Assembly (NCBI GenBank): GCA_020631395.1 | Contig: JAHDHI010000003.1 | Span: 34,699 to 98,698 of the forward strand | Reading direction: 5' to 3' | Source: Bizionia sp. | GTDB lineage: Bacteria; Bacteroidota; Bacteroidia; Flavobacteriales; Flavobacteriaceae | Length of the DNA stretch: 64,000 nucleotides | Shown here: positions 43,806 through 52,943 of the stretch, one piece after another | Layout: every line of letters starts with the position of its first letter | Position numbering within the stretch: position 1 is the stretch's first letter | Translations under genes and position numbers: made by a program | Notes under the pieces: model-generated | Told to the model about the DNA's origin: nothing | Seen by the model: only the letters and a program-made list of their open reading frames with translations | Database searches by the model: none

Positions 43806-44426
43806 TTCCAATTGTTTTGCCTGGTTGACCAAATCAATCAAATTCGTGACATTTAGTTTTTTCATTAAGCGAGCTCTGTAAGTACTTACTGTTTTTTCGT
43901 TGATGTTCAATTCTTCTGCAATTTCCTTGTTTCGTTTACCTGAAGACAACAGTTTCAATACCTCTACTTCTCTAGTGGATAGTTTTTTGTAAAAGGGACT
44001 TGTTTTGTTCGATTTGGTTCCCAAGGCCAACTGTTTTGTTAGCTCATTGCTCAAGTATACATCGCCGTGTATTACTCTTACAATGGCTTCTTTAAGGGTT
44101 AGGATGTCTGCCGTCTTGGAGACGAATCCTCTAGCTCCAGCCTTTAAAGCACTTACAGCGTAAACAGATTCAGATTGTTCACTGTAGATGATGACTTTGG
44201 TTTTTGGGAACTCTTTTTTCAAACGCCTTAAAGCTGTGATACCATTGAGCCTTGGAAGGTCGATTTCTGCTATGATAACATCTACTGGGGTTTTTTGGAT
44301 AAAATCGAAAATTGATTCGCCGTCTCCTACGCTTCCCATAAATTTAATCTCTTGTGAAACGTCAAATATCAGCTCCAACCCCTTTCTTACGATAGGATGT
44401 TTATCGACTACTAATAGTTTGATCAT
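43788..44426 (-). CDS. LuxR/NarL-type response regulator, pseudo-receiver
   Basis: A 212-residue transcription regulator: receiver domain (1-120), linker, and LuxR helix-turn-helix (about 148-205, LSTREVEVLKLLSSGKRNKEIAEEL). The phosphoacceptor aspartate position is occupied by Glu (E54, IIAEIDLPRLNG) and the acidic pocket reads DK (D8, K9) where DD is usual; the conserved Lys of FVSKTAD and the Ser of IIYSEQ remain. Glu at this site often mimics the phosphorylated state, so it may act without a kinase. No kinase gene is nearby; it converges on dnaG and is followed by nadE upstream on the same strand. Confidence 0.85.
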   Translation of the reverse strand: MIKLLVVDKHPIVRKGLELIFDVSQEIKFMGSVGDGESIFDFIQKTPVDVIIAEIDLPRLNGITALRRLKKEFPKTKVIIYSEQSESVYAVSALKAGARGFVSKTADILTLKEAIVRVIHGDVYLSNELTKQLALGTKSNKTSPFYKKLSTREVEVLKLLSSGKRNKEIAEELNINEKTVSTYRARLMKKLNVTNLIDLVNQAKQLELQDTI

Positions 44427-44524
44427 AATTAATAAGTTTTTAAGATATGATCGCTTAATGCAATCATAAATAGATAAATTAAATAGCGTCGTAAAGGTAG
44501 CAAATTTGATAATATATTCAAGTA

Positions 44525-45313
44525 TTACTTATAATCTTTGGGGATTTCGCAAATTGGGATGGGAATCATCTTGTGTTTATTGGAATTATTGTAACGTTTG
44601 TATATTTTGAAGACTTCTTTTTTTCTTCCATCGAAGTCCGATTCGACATGCCCTTCGTCATTCATTTTCATTGCCCATTCCAACTCGGGATAAGAAGCTC
44701 CTATTTGATCTTCGTCACTTCTGTCATCTCCAAACAAACCATCGCTTGGAGCAGCATTCATTATGGAGCTGGGAACCTCGAGGAATTTCCCGATGGCATA
44801 GACTTCGGATTTCAATAAATCTGCAATTGGACTCAAGTCCACGCCGCCATCTCCATATTTGGTATAGAATCCAACACCAAAATCCTCGACCTTGTTTCCA
44901 GTACCTGCAACCAACAAGCCTTTTAGACCAGCGTAATAGTACAAGGTGGTCATTCGCAAACGTGCTCGAGTGTTCGCCAAAGCCATGTCCACGATTGCTT
45001 GTTTGCCTTCCAATGAGATTTCGGTTTTGAATTCTTCAAAGACAGGGGTGAGATCCGTTCTGGTTTCTCTAACGTTATCAAACCGCTTCTTTAATTGATC
45101 TATGTGTTCGTTGGCTCTGGAAACATGACTTTCGGCTTGATGGATGGGCATTTCTATACACAATACGTCTAACCCCGTTTTAGCACAAAGTGTAGATGTG
45201 ACAGCAGAATCTATTCCTCCGGAAATGCCAACGACAAAACCATTTACCTTGGCATTTACGGCATAATCTTTTAACCAATTTACAATATGATCGACAACTT
45301 TTTCTATTTGCAT
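44525..45313 (-). CDS. nadE: NH3-dependent NAD+ synthetase
   Basis: Amidates nicotinic acid adenine dinucleotide to NAD+ using ammonia and ATP. 262 residues with the ATP pyrophosphatase motif GFVVGISGGIDSAVTSTL; GTGNKVEDFGVGFYTKYGDGG and LKSEVYAIGKFLEVP are typical. No glutaminase domain is fused, so free ammonia (or a partner) is needed. It is divergent from gldB, an arrangement also known around gldB of Flavobacterium johnsoniae. Confidence 0.95.
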   Translation of the reverse strand: MQIEKVVDHIVNWLKDYAVNAKVNGFVVGISGGIDSAVTSTLCAKTGLDVLCIEMPIHQAESHVSRANEHIDQLKKRFDNVRETRTDLTPVFEEFKTEISLEGKQAIVDMALANTRARLRMTTLYYYAGLKGLLVAGTGNKVEDFGVGFYTKYGDGGVDLSPIADLLKSEVYAIGKFLEVPSSIMNAAPSDGLFGDDRSDEDQIGASYPELEWAMKMNDEGHVESDFDGRKKEVFKIYKRYNNSNKHKMIPIPICEIPKDYK

Positions 45314-45341
45314 TTTATAAAGGATTTAACACAAAGAATAG

Positions 45342-45349
45342 TACCTTTG
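45342..45349 (+). promoter_or_regulatory. -7 element upstream of gldB
   Basis: TACCTTTG (45342-45349) matches TAnnTTTG on the + strand. A matching -33 TTG at the usual distance was not found, so this is a tentative promoter for the gldB-gldC unit, or for the short upstream reading frame. Confidence 0.4.
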
Positions 45350-45379
45350 CCAAACAAAAATAAAAGAAACACCTTAAGT

Positions 45380-45436
45380 ATGAAAATTAAGAGTGATCTA
45401 GTTTATGTGAAATGTGGACATCACTCTCTATCATAG
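45380..45436 (+). CDS. Possible 18-codon upstream reading frame with inverted repeat, before gldB
   Basis: ATG 45380 to TAG 45436 encodes an 18-residue peptide, with a perfect 8-bp inverted repeat (AGAGTGAT at 45390-45397, ATCACTCT at 45420-45427) inside it, 59 bp before gldB. It could be a leader or regulatory peptide, or a hairpin with the frame open by chance. No known function. Confidence 0.3.
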   Translation: MKIKSDLVYVKCGHHSLS

Positions 45437-45494
45437 CAAAATAAGGTAGCCCATAATGCGTTACAAGTATTCGAAGAACAATAAATCATAGAGG

Positions 45495-46457
45495 ATGAAA
45501 TCATACATTTTTTACTTTTTAATGGCTTTTGCCATACTTTCTTGTGAGAAGGAAAGCAAAGAGGCAGCTGAAATAGCAAAAATGGAAGTCGATTTCGTTG
45601 TAGAACGTTTTGATAGAGCCTTTGCAAGTGCATCTATCGATGAATTGCCCAAGTTAAAGGAAACTTTTCCTTTCATGTTTCCAAAAAAATACAAGGATTC
45701 CTTTTGGATCGCACAGAAACAAGACACATTGCAATTGGAACTATATGAGGAAACAAGAAAGCAGTTCAATGCCTTTTCAAAGGGAAAATTGGAAATCGAA
45801 GACCTTTTTAAGCATTTGAAATATTATTTCAAAGCCTTCAAGGTTCCTAGAGTAATCACGACGACTTCCTCCGTAGATTATAGAAACAAAGTGATAATAA
45901 CAGATACGATTGCATTGATATCCTTGGATACCTACTTGGGAGAGGAACATCATTTTTACGGAGGCATTCAAAACTATATCAGAAGGAGTATGAAACCAGA
46001 GCAAATCGTGGTAGACATGGCTGTGAAGTATGCTCAAAAATACAGCTATCAACCCAAACGAAAGACTTTGCTTGATGAGTTCGTATATGCTGGAAAGTTG
46101 TTGTATTTCATGGATAAGGTCATTCCGTTCAAGACAGATGCCGAAAAAATAAGTTACACGGAAGAAGAATTGGATTGGGCAAGAGCAAACGAAGAATACA
46201 TTTGGCGTTATTTCGTGGATAGGGAGCTACTCTACAGTACCGATTCCAAGTTGCCTAATCGCTTCATAAATCCAGCACCTTTTTCAAAATTCTATTTGGA
46301 AGAGATAGATGGTGAATCCCCAGGACGAATAGGGCAATACATAGGCTGGCAAATAGTAAGGTCCTATATGGAAAACAATGATGTGGGATTGCAGGAAATG
46401 CTCAATGAAACAACAGAAAACATTTTTAACAAAGCAAAATTTAAACCCCGTAGATAA
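45495..46457 (+). CDS. gldB: Gliding motility lipoprotein GldB
   Basis: A 320-residue lipoprotein required for gliding in Flavobacterium; lipobox FAILSCEKES gives a 15-20 residue signal. The body (VERFDRAFASASIDELPKLKETFPFMFP, EEHHFYGGIQNYIRRSM, EEELDWARANEEYIWRYFVD) matches the GldB family as I know it. It ends one base into the gldC ATG (TAATG), so they are coupled. Divergent from nadE. Confidence 0.92.
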   Translation: MKSYIFYFLMAFAILSCEKESKEAAEIAKMEVDFVVERFDRAFASASIDELPKLKETFPFMFPKKYKDSFWIAQKQDTLQLELYEETRKQFNAFSKGKLEIEDLFKHLKYYFKAFKVPRVITTTSSVDYRNKVIITDTIALISLDTYLGEEHHFYGGIQNYIRRSMKPEQIVVDMAVKYAQKYSYQPKRKTLLDEFVYAGKLLYFMDKVIPFKTDAEKISYTEEELDWARANEEYIWRYFVDRELLYSTDSKLPNRFINPAPFSKFYLEEIDGESPGRIGQYIGWQIVRSYMENNDVGLQEMLNETTENIFNKAKFKPRR

Positions 46458-46789
46458 TGGCAAACATAAAATCTGAAATTGTACTCAATGTCGAATTGGA
46501 TGAGAATCGTGTCCCCGAACAATTGAATTGGACGGCCCGAGATGGTGGTATTGACAATGCCGAGGCAAAAGCGATGATGCTTTCTGTTTGGGATTCCAAA
46601 AAACAAGAATCATTGAGAATAGACCTATGGACAAAAGACATGCCAGTAGATGAGATGAAGGTCTTTTTTCATCAAACATTGGTAGCGATGAGTGACACAT
46701 TCAATAGAGCAACCCAAGATGAGAAAATGACAGCTACCATGAAAGACTTCTGTGACTACTTTGCCGAAAAACTAGAACTTAAGAAATAG
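46457..46789 (+). CDS. gldC: Gliding motility protein GldC
   Basis: A 110-residue soluble protein that in Flavobacterium is encoded after gldB and improves gliding efficiency. IVLNVELDENRVPEQLNWTARDGG and EMKVFFHQTLVAMSDTFNRA are typical. Overlaps gldB by one base. A terminator hairpin lies about 95 bp downstream. Confidence 0.92.
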   Translation: MANIKSEIVLNVELDENRVPEQLNWTARDGGIDNAEAKAMMLSVWDSKKQESLRIDLWTKDMPVDEMKVFFHQTLVAMSDTFNRATQDEKMTATMKDFCDYFAEKLELKK

Positions 46790-47152
46790 ATTTTTAGGAG
46801 GTCGTAAACGCTCTAACATATTTGGGGCAATTCCTACTATATGATCAAATGGCATTCCTTGGGAAAAGAAATGCAATGAATGAGACTATTGCTTTGCAAT
46901 GGTTTTTTTCGTTTGTGTTAGATTGCTAACATTTTATGAGTAATCTGTTGTTTAAATTTGAAGGATGAAACCATAGGTAGATAAAAAGACGAATCTGGAA
47001 AAAAGGATAATTGAAAATTGAAGTTCATGATTAGATTATATTGATTATTCTTGAAAAAGGCACCGTTCACGTGTCTTTTTCCAGTTAAGAGCACCCTTAC
47101 TCTTTTTATATACAATGCCTTCAATGTATTCTTGCTTACAACTTTTGTTTGT
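46790..47152. other. Gene-free convergent interval between gldC and rodA
   Basis: 363 bases between the gldC stop and the rodA stop. It contains the gldC terminator (46886-46909). A 68-codon open frame on the minus strand (46918-47124) has no signal, domain or conserved-looking start, so I do not call it a gene. Nothing else was recognised. Confidence 0.5.
46886..46909 (+). terminator. Intrinsic terminator after gldC
   Basis: CTATTGC (46886-46892) pairs with GCAATGG (46896-46902, one wobble) around a 3-base loop, followed by seven T (46903-46909). Confidence 0.65.
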
Positions 47153-48427
47153 CTACCATTCGTTAATTCTGTTGGAATCCAGTTTTATGAAGATGAACAA
47201 TAAAATGGTGAATCCCCAAAGGCCAGAACCTCCATAGCTGAAAAAGGGTAGAGGTATTCCAATTGTAGGGATCAATCCCATGACCATGCCTATGTTTATC
47301 ATAAAGTGAATGAAGAATATGGCAGCCACCGAATAACCATACACTCTGCTGAATTGTGATTTTTGAAGCTCGGCAAGATGCAAGACGCGCAAAATTAGCA
47401 AGGTGAAGACGAGAATGACTATGAAACTGCCAATGAAGCCCCATTCTTCCCCTACCGTACTAAATATGTAATCCGTATGCTGTTCAGGCACGAATTTCCC
47501 AGTTGTTCGGGTACCTTCCATAAAACCTTTTCCATATGGGCCTCCAGAACTGATGGCTTTTTCGGATTCATTGAGGTTGTAAGCAAAGGTCTTTTTCATT
47601 TTCTCTAGCTTGGTAGGGTCTTTTTCCAAACGCAACCATAAGCTTATGCGATCCTGTTGGTGTGGTTGCAAGATGTTCTTGTAGAAGAACTGTATGCTAA
47701 ATGACAAGCCTAAACAAAGAATCAATAGACCAATGGGTTGGATTAATTTCATCTTTTTTCTTCGGAAGTAGTAAAAAACAGATAAAAACAATCCTGAAAC
47801 GACTACAGTTGGCAATGCTCCGAACTTCAAGGCAGAGGTCGATACGATTGTGACAAAAAGAATGATGTTTAGATAGTCCTTTGGCAATCCCTCTCTATAC
47901 AATACGAAAAAAAAGGCTCCATAGACCAACATGCTTCCCGTGTCATTTTGCAATAAGATCAACACAGCAGGTAAAAGGATGATTATGAAGGTTTGCATTT
48001 GATCCTTGACATTTTTTATGTCCGTGTTCAAGTCACTAATGTATTTTGCAATGGCCAAAGCGGTTGCCGCCTTGGCGAACTCACCAGGTTGCAAGGTTGC
48101 AGAGCCTATGGCGTACCATGACGTTGCTCCATTTATGGTCTTTCCAAAAAAGAGAACCCCTACCAACAAGAGTAGCGCTATGATATATATGACACTGGAA
48201 AAGCGTTCGTAAAACTTGCCATCTATGGAAAGGACCAATAAAATTAGAATACAGGTCAAACCTATGAAAATGAGTTGCTTGCTATATGGATTCGAAAAGT
48301 TTAAATACTCTATGGCATCTCCAGTTTGGGATGCCGACAATATGTTGAACCAACCAAAGATCACCAAGGCGAAAAAAAGCAAGATGGTAACCCAATCAAA
48401 TTTGAAATGTCTATCTGTTTGTCTCAT
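47153..48427 (-). CDS. rodA: Rod-shape determining SEDS peptidoglycan polymerase RodA
   Basis: SEDS-family glycosyltransferase for lateral wall synthesis; integral membrane protein of 424 residues with about ten membrane helices. Features include WYAIGSATLQPGEFAKAATALAIAKY (the SEDS catalytic region), the LILLQNDTGSMLVYGAFFFVLYREG loop and the end PFFSYGGSGLWGF. Its 5' end overlaps mrdA by 17 bp. It works with the PBP2 encoded just upstream on the same strand. Confidence 0.95.
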   Translation of the reverse strand: MRQTDRHFKFDWVTILLFFALVIFGWFNILSASQTGDAIEYLNFSNPYSKQLIFIGLTCILILLVLSIDGKFYERFSSVIYIIALLLLVGVLFFGKTINGATSWYAIGSATLQPGEFAKAATALAIAKYISDLNTDIKNVKDQMQTFIIILLPAVLILLQNDTGSMLVYGAFFFVLYREGLPKDYLNIILFVTIVSTSALKFGALPTVVVSGLFLSVFYYFRRKKMKLIQPIGLLILCLGLSFSIQFFYKNILQPHQQDRISLWLRLEKDPTKLEKMKKTFAYNLNESEKAISSGGPYGKGFMEGTRTTGKFVPEQHTDYIFSTVGEEWGFIGSFIVILVFTLLILRVLHLAELQKSQFSRVYGYSVAAIFFIHFMINIGMVMGLIPTIGIPLPFFSYGGSGLWGFTILLFIFIKLDSNRINEW

Positions 48428-50315
48428 CTTTGGGCAGTGGTATGACTTGTAATTGGGTTTCTCTGTTTATTTTGAAAGGAAGACCGGAATGTGGCTTGGC
48501 ATATTCGTTTTCCAAACTATGAGTTAACAACCAATTCTCCATATCCGTTCTAGTGATATCTCCCTTTATGTACTTTTCAATCAGCAAACTGGCGATTTTT
48601 CCAGCAAATCGATTCCCATAATATCCGTTTTCGACAAAGACGGCCAAGGCAATCTTTGGGTTGTCCTTTGGGGCAAAGGCAACAAAGATGGAATGATCCG
48701 TCAATTGTGTCTTGACACTATCAATGATGGCAAAGTTTTCCACAGTACCTGTTTTTCCACAAATGTCAATGCCATCTACTTGCAAGTATTTTGCAGTACC
48801 TTTCTTGTATACTTGCAACATCCCTTCAATGACCGGTTCGAAGTGCTTCTTGTCTATGGAGGTCTGTTTTTTAGTCGTAAACTGTTCAGGAAGCGTTTCT
48901 CCTTCAATGGATTTTATGATGTGTGGCGTGTAGTAATACCCTCTGTTTGCTATTGCCGCTATCATATTGGCCAATTGGATCGGGGTGGTTGCGACCTCTC
49001 CTTGTCCTATGGCATTGGATATGGTGTAGGTGGAATAAAAGCTGTTTGGGTAGGCGGATTTGTAATAAGCTCGGTTTGGAATTCTTCCTTTTTGACCAAC
49101 AAATAGATCATTGTCCAAAAAATCTCCCAAGCCAAAACTTTTGGCATGTTCGCTCCAAACGTCTATTCCTTCCGAAGCATTCTTGGGTTTGTCCAGAATC
49201 CTTCTGTAAGTTGTGGCAAAATACGCGTTGCAAGATTCTTGTATTCCTCTAATCAAATCATTTCGCGTTCCAGAGGGGCAGTGGCAGCCCATGAATTCTC
49301 CTGCGTATTTGTAACCACGGTAACAAGTTATTTTTTCATCGATTGTGATGACTTCTTCTTGCAATGCAATCAAAGCATTCATCAGTTTAAAGGGGGAGCC
49401 AGGCTCATAGACTCCTTGAAGGCTTCTATTGAAAAATGGATTTGCGATAGAGTCCTTGAACAGCCTGGTAAAGTTTTTGGAGCGCTTCCTTCCCACTAAA
49501 TCGTTGGGGTCGTAGGTTGGAGCAGAAATCATGGTAAGTATTTCCCCAGAACTGGGATCTATGGCAATGATGCCTCCACGTTTGTTTTGCATGAGCTTTT
49601 CCCCATAGGCTTGCAATTCTGCATCTATGGTTATCTTTATGTCTTTTCCCGGCTCGGGCAAGGTATCATATGTTCCTCCCTTGTATGGGCCAATGTCTCG
49701 ATTGAAGCGGTTTTTTTGAATGAACTTGATACCTTTTCTTCCTCTCAATGTTTTTTCGTAAGAGGCTTCTACGCCCTGCTTTCCAGTCAAATCCCCTATC
49801 TGGTAATAAGAATCTTTTTCAAGGTCTGCATTGTTTACCTCCCCAATGTCTCCCAAAACGTTGGCTCCAATGGTTGTTTCGTATTGTCGCAACGATCTCT
49901 TTTGGATGTAGAAACCATCGTATTTACGCATTTTCTCTTGTAGTACGGCGTAATCTTCTTTGGACAAGTGAGAGACGAAAACATAAGGCAACCTTGGTGA
50001 ATAACGCTTTGCCTTGTTGTATTTGGCTATGAATTGTTCCTTGTCTATTTTCAACAGCGAACAAAATTCCAAGGTGTCCAAAGGCTCCACTTCTCTTGGA
50101 ATTACCATGACGTCATAGGATGGCTGGTTGGCTACCAAAAGCTTGCCATTCCTGTCATAGACGAAACCTCGTTTAGGGTAATCGTAAACTTTTCTAATGG
50201 CATTGTCATGATACAGGCTATAGGTGTCCGATGCATAAATTTGCAAATAGAATAGTCTTGCAGAGAAGATTAAGCCTACTATTATGACAGAAAGGAAAAG
50301 TAATATTTTTCTCAT
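48411..50315 (-). CDS. mrdA: Penicillin-binding protein 2 (elongation transpeptidase)
   Basis: Class B PBP of 634 residues that crosslinks the lateral wall with RodA. One N-terminal membrane helix (ILLFLSVIIVGLIFSARLF) is followed by a pedestal domain (residues ~40-250, YDVMVIPREVEPLDT) and the transpeptidase with motifs SPFK (EPGSPFKLM, S-x-x-K), SCN (QESCNAYF) and KTG (CGKTGTVEN). The C-terminal tail is short. Four-base overlap with mreD upstream (ATGA). Confidence 0.95.
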   Translation of the reverse strand: MRKILLFLSVIIVGLIFSARLFYLQIYASDTYSLYHDNAIRKVYDYPKRGFVYDRNGKLLVANQPSYDVMVIPREVEPLDTLEFCSLLKIDKEQFIAKYNKAKRYSPRLPYVFVSHLSKEDYAVLQEKMRKYDGFYIQKRSLRQYETTIGANVLGDIGEVNNADLEKDSYYQIGDLTGKQGVEASYEKTLRGRKGIKFIQKNRFNRDIGPYKGGTYDTLPEPGKDIKITIDAELQAYGEKLMQNKRGGIIAIDPSSGEILTMISAPTYDPNDLVGRKRSKNFTRLFKDSIANPFFNRSLQGVYEPGSPFKLMNALIALQEEVITIDEKITCYRGYKYAGEFMGCHCPSGTRNDLIRGIQESCNAYFATTYRRILDKPKNASEGIDVWSEHAKSFGLGDFLDNDLFVGQKGRIPNRAYYKSAYPNSFYSTYTISNAIGQGEVATTPIQLANMIAAIANRGYYYTPHIIKSIEGETLPEQFTTKKQTSIDKKHFEPVIEGMLQVYKKGTAKYLQVDGIDICGKTGTVENFAIIDSVKTQLTDHSIFVAFAPKDNPKIALAVFVENGYYGNRFAGKIASLLIEKYIKGDITRTDMENWLLTHSLENEYAKPHSGLPFKINRETQLQVIPLPKDETNR

Positions 50316-50821
50316 TTTTTATTGGCGCGACTGAAAATTACAGAAATTAAAACACATAGGATTATTGTAAATATACTTGAGAATAACGTGTTTTTAAGAA
50401 CTAAAATTATCTTTGAAAAGTTAAAAATGTCAAGCGAAAATAATATGAAGTGGTGTATGATGGTCAAAATGGAAAAATAAACCATTCTCTGTCCTATGTC
50501 CATTGCATCGAACTTTATGGATTGATGGTCGTAAACCGTACCAAAGCTAAACTTAAGGGCAGCAGGTCGAATATAGGCAATGGTAAGTGTGGCAGCTGCA
50601 TGCATGCCTCCAGAATCCATAAACATGTCTATGGACAACCCCAAGAGAAAACTCAAGAAGATAAATAGCATCCTATTGTTTTTCACAGGGTAGAAGGCAA
50701 CAAACAATATATAGAGATATGGATTGACGTAGCCCAGAAAATTGATATGACTTAGCAAGAGCACTTGCGCCAAGGCCAAGGCTACAAATCTAACCGTATG
50801 TACAGACAAAATGCTATTCAT
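50312..50821 (-). CDS. mreD: Rod-shape determining membrane protein MreD
   Basis: A 169-residue protein with about five hydrophobic segments (ALALAQVLLLSHINFLGY, FIFLSFLLGLSIDMFMDSGGMHA, and others); LLGLSIDMF is a common MreD feature. Part of the MreBCD elongasome scaffold. Both ends overlap neighbours by 4-8 bp, so it is translationally coupled to mreC and mrdA. Short and poorly conserved, as usual for MreD, so the call leans on synteny as well. Confidence 0.9.
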   Translation of the reverse strand: MNSILSVHTVRFVALALAQVLLLSHINFLGYVNPYLYILFVAFYPVKNNRMLFIFLSFLLGLSIDMFMDSGGMHAAATLTIAYIRPAALKFSFGTVYDHQSIKFDAMDIGQRMVYFSILTIIHHFILFSLDIFNFSKIILVLKNTLFSSIFTIILCVLISVIFSRANKK

Positions 50822-51635
50822 TGGCTTTGTCTATTAGGGTTTTAATGATTCCGGCATCTTCATTTTCAATTATATGCACGTATTCAATGTTGGTCATGTC
50901 ATTGAATAGGGATACTTCTATTTCATAGTAATTTTCTGCACTGTCCAATTTAAAATCCTTTACTATTCCAATGGGAATGCCTTTTGGGAAAATATCAGAA
51001 CGCCCAGAAGTTATTATGGTGTCTCCTTTTGTAACTGGTGCGATTTCTGGTATTTCTGTAAGTTGCACATATTTTTCAGAAAGACCGTTCCAAGTCAAAC
51101 TTCCAAAATGGTTGGTTTTCTTGAGTTGGGCACTAATGCGACTCGTGGTGTTCAAAACAGATAGGACGGTAGCATAGTTGTTGTTGGTGTCCTCTATGAT
51201 ACCTAGAATTCCTTTGGAGGTAATGACCCCCAAATCTTGTTTAATGCTATCTTTTGCACCTTTGTTTATGGTCAATAGGTTGTTGTTTTGAGTGTAACTG
51301 TTTTTAATTACTTGTGCCGATGTGAATTTATACCTCCCATTGAAGGTGGAGCTATCAACATACACGGAATCCACCTCTCCTTCATTGTTGAAAAGAATGG
51401 ATTTGAGCCTGTTGTTCTCTTCTTGCAGTATTTTGTTTTGTTCCTTTAAATCGAAATAATCACTGATGTTGTTAGAGGCACTGTAGACTCCACCACTTAA
51501 GAAGTTTGCAGAATTGACAAATTTGCTTTTATGATAGGAATGTGATTGTATGGTAAATAAAAGAGATACTGAAAATAGTAACAGAAATAGTAGAAATGTT
51601 TTATTTCTAATTATGAAATTTACTATTTGTTGCAT
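50814..51635 (-). CDS. mreC: Rod-shape determining protein MreC
   Basis: A 273-residue periplasmic scaffold protein with one N-terminal membrane helix (TFLLFLLLFSVSLLFTI), a coiled-coil stretch (DLKEQNKILQEENNRLKSILF, given here in part as NKILQEENNRLKS) and a C-terminal beta-barrel-like region including GILGIIEDTNNNYATVLSV and GDTIITSGRSDIFPKGIPIG, both typical MreC. It bridges MreB filaments with PBP2 and RodA. It follows mreB by 13 bp. Confidence 0.93.
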   Translation of the reverse strand: MQQIVNFIIRNKTFLLFLLLFSVSLLFTIQSHSYHKSKFVNSANFLSGGVYSASNNISDYFDLKEQNKILQEENNRLKSILFNNEGEVDSVYVDSSTFNGRYKFTSAQVIKNSYTQNNNLLTINKGAKDSIKQDLGVITSKGILGIIEDTNNNYATVLSVLNTTSRISAQLKKTNHFGSLTWNGLSEKYVQLTEIPEIAPVTKGDTIITSGRSDIFPKGIPIGIVKDFKLDSAENYYEIEVSLFNDMTNIEYVHIIENEDAGIIKTLIDKANE

Positions 51636-51648
51636 ACTATCTTAGGGG

Positions 51649-52677
51649 CTATTTTATCAATACACTTTTGTATTTGGGAATGTTTTTCAAAGTAATGCCA
51701 GTTCCACGAACAACTGCACGTAGAGGATCTTCTGCTATATATACGGGAAGATCTGTCTTTAGGGACAATCGTTTGTCCAAACCACGTAACATCGAGCCTC
51801 CACCAGCAAGATAGATTCCCGTGTTGTATATGTCGGCGGCCAATTCTGGAGGGGTTTGAGACAAGGTTTCCATTACGGCATCTTCAATCCTCAATATGGA
51901 TTTATCCAAAGCTTTGGCTATTTCTCTATACGATATCTGTACTTGTTTGGGTTTTCCCGTCAACAGGTCACGACCTTGAACGCTCATGTCTTCTGGAGGA
52001 AGATCCAAGTCTTCGGTGGCGGCCCCTATTTGAATTTTTATTTTTTCTGCAGTGCGTTCCCCAACATACAAGTTGTGTTGAGTTCTCATATAGTATATGA
52101 TGTCATTTGTAAAGACGTCACCTGCAATTTTTACAGATTTGTCACATACGATGCCTCCCAATGCTATTACGGCAATTTCGGTCGTACCACCACCTATGTC
52201 AACGATCATGTTTCCTTTGGGTTGCATAATGTCTACTCCTATACCAATGGCAGCTGCCATTGGCTCGTGAATAAGGTATACCTCTTTTCCATTTACACGC
52301 TCTGCACTTTCCTTTACCGCACGCATCTCCACTTCGGTAATCCCAGAAGGAATGCAAATGACCATACGCAACGCAGGTGTGAACAACTTCTTCTTCAACG
52401 CAGGTATGTTTTTTATGAACATGCTTATCATTTGCTCGGAAGCATCAAAGTCGGCAATTACCCCATCTTTCAAAGGTCTGATCGTTTTGATGTTTTCATG
52501 TGTCTTTCCTTGCATCATGTTGGCTTCTTGTCCAACTGCGATTATCTTCCCCGAAACACGATCGCGAGCAACAATGGAGGGGGCATCTACCACAACCTTG
52601 TCATTGTGAATAATCAGTGTGTTTGCCGTACCTAAATCTATTGCGATTTCTTCGGTTAGGAAGTCAAAAAATCCCAT
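51649..52677 (-). CDS. mreB: Rod-shape actin homologue MreB
   Basis: Bacterial actin, 342 residues, polymerising under the membrane to guide wall growth. IAIDLGTANTLI (phosphate-1), DIGGGTTEIAVIALGGIV (phosphate-2) and GIYLAGGGSMLRGLD (adenosine) are the canonical ATP-binding motifs. First gene of the mreBCD-mrdA-rodA operon. No clear TAnnTTTG was found within the 180 bases upstream. Confidence 0.97.
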   Translation of the reverse strand: MGFFDFLTEEIAIDLGTANTLIIHNDKVVVDAPSIVARDRVSGKIIAVGQEANMMQGKTHENIKTIRPLKDGVIADFDASEQMISMFIKNIPALKKKLFTPALRMVICIPSGITEVEMRAVKESAERVNGKEVYLIHEPMAAAIGIGVDIMQPKGNMIVDIGGGTTEIAVIALGGIVCDKSVKIAGDVFTNDIIYYMRTQHNLYVGERTAEKIKIQIGAATEDLDLPPEDMSVQGRDLLTGKPKQVQISYREIAKALDKSILRIEDAVMETLSQTPPELAADIYNTGIYLAGGGSMLRGLDKRLSLKTDLPVYIAEDPLRAVVRGTGITLKNIPKYKSVLIK

Positions 52678-52854
52678 ACTTTATATGTAATTATAGAAGT
52701 TATTAATAAGAGTGTGTAAAAGTAATAAAACTAAGGAAAAAAATGGAGTTAATTGTATTTAGTTATGGTATAAATTTTTAATGCTGAATTATTTACGTTT
52801 TTAGGTTGTGATTTGGATGTCTAACAAGCTTGTTTCTTTTGGGAAAAACATAAG

Positions 52855-52885
52855 AAAAGCCTCAGTTTTTTGACTGAGGCTTTTT
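52855..52885. terminator. Bidirectional terminator between mreB and purH
   Basis: GCCTCAGT (52859-52866) and ACTGAGGC (52873-52880) make an 8-bp stem flanked by AAAA and TTTTT, so it can end transcription in both directions; it suits purH, which runs minus and ends at 52944. Confidence 0.8.
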
Positions 52886-52943
52886 GGAATATGTTCAAAG
52901 ACTTCAAGGTCATATGTGCAAGAAAGTCAATGAAGTATGGTTT

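Noticed and set aside
46918..47124. 68-codon minus frame between gldC and rodA
   Set aside because: No signal, domain or coding-like bias that I can see; could be a small gene but support is too weak.
51856..52635. 259-codon open frame opposite mreB
   Set aside because: Antisense shadow; mreB motifs on the other strand are unambiguous and the translation has an implausible Tyr/Cys/His-rich composition.
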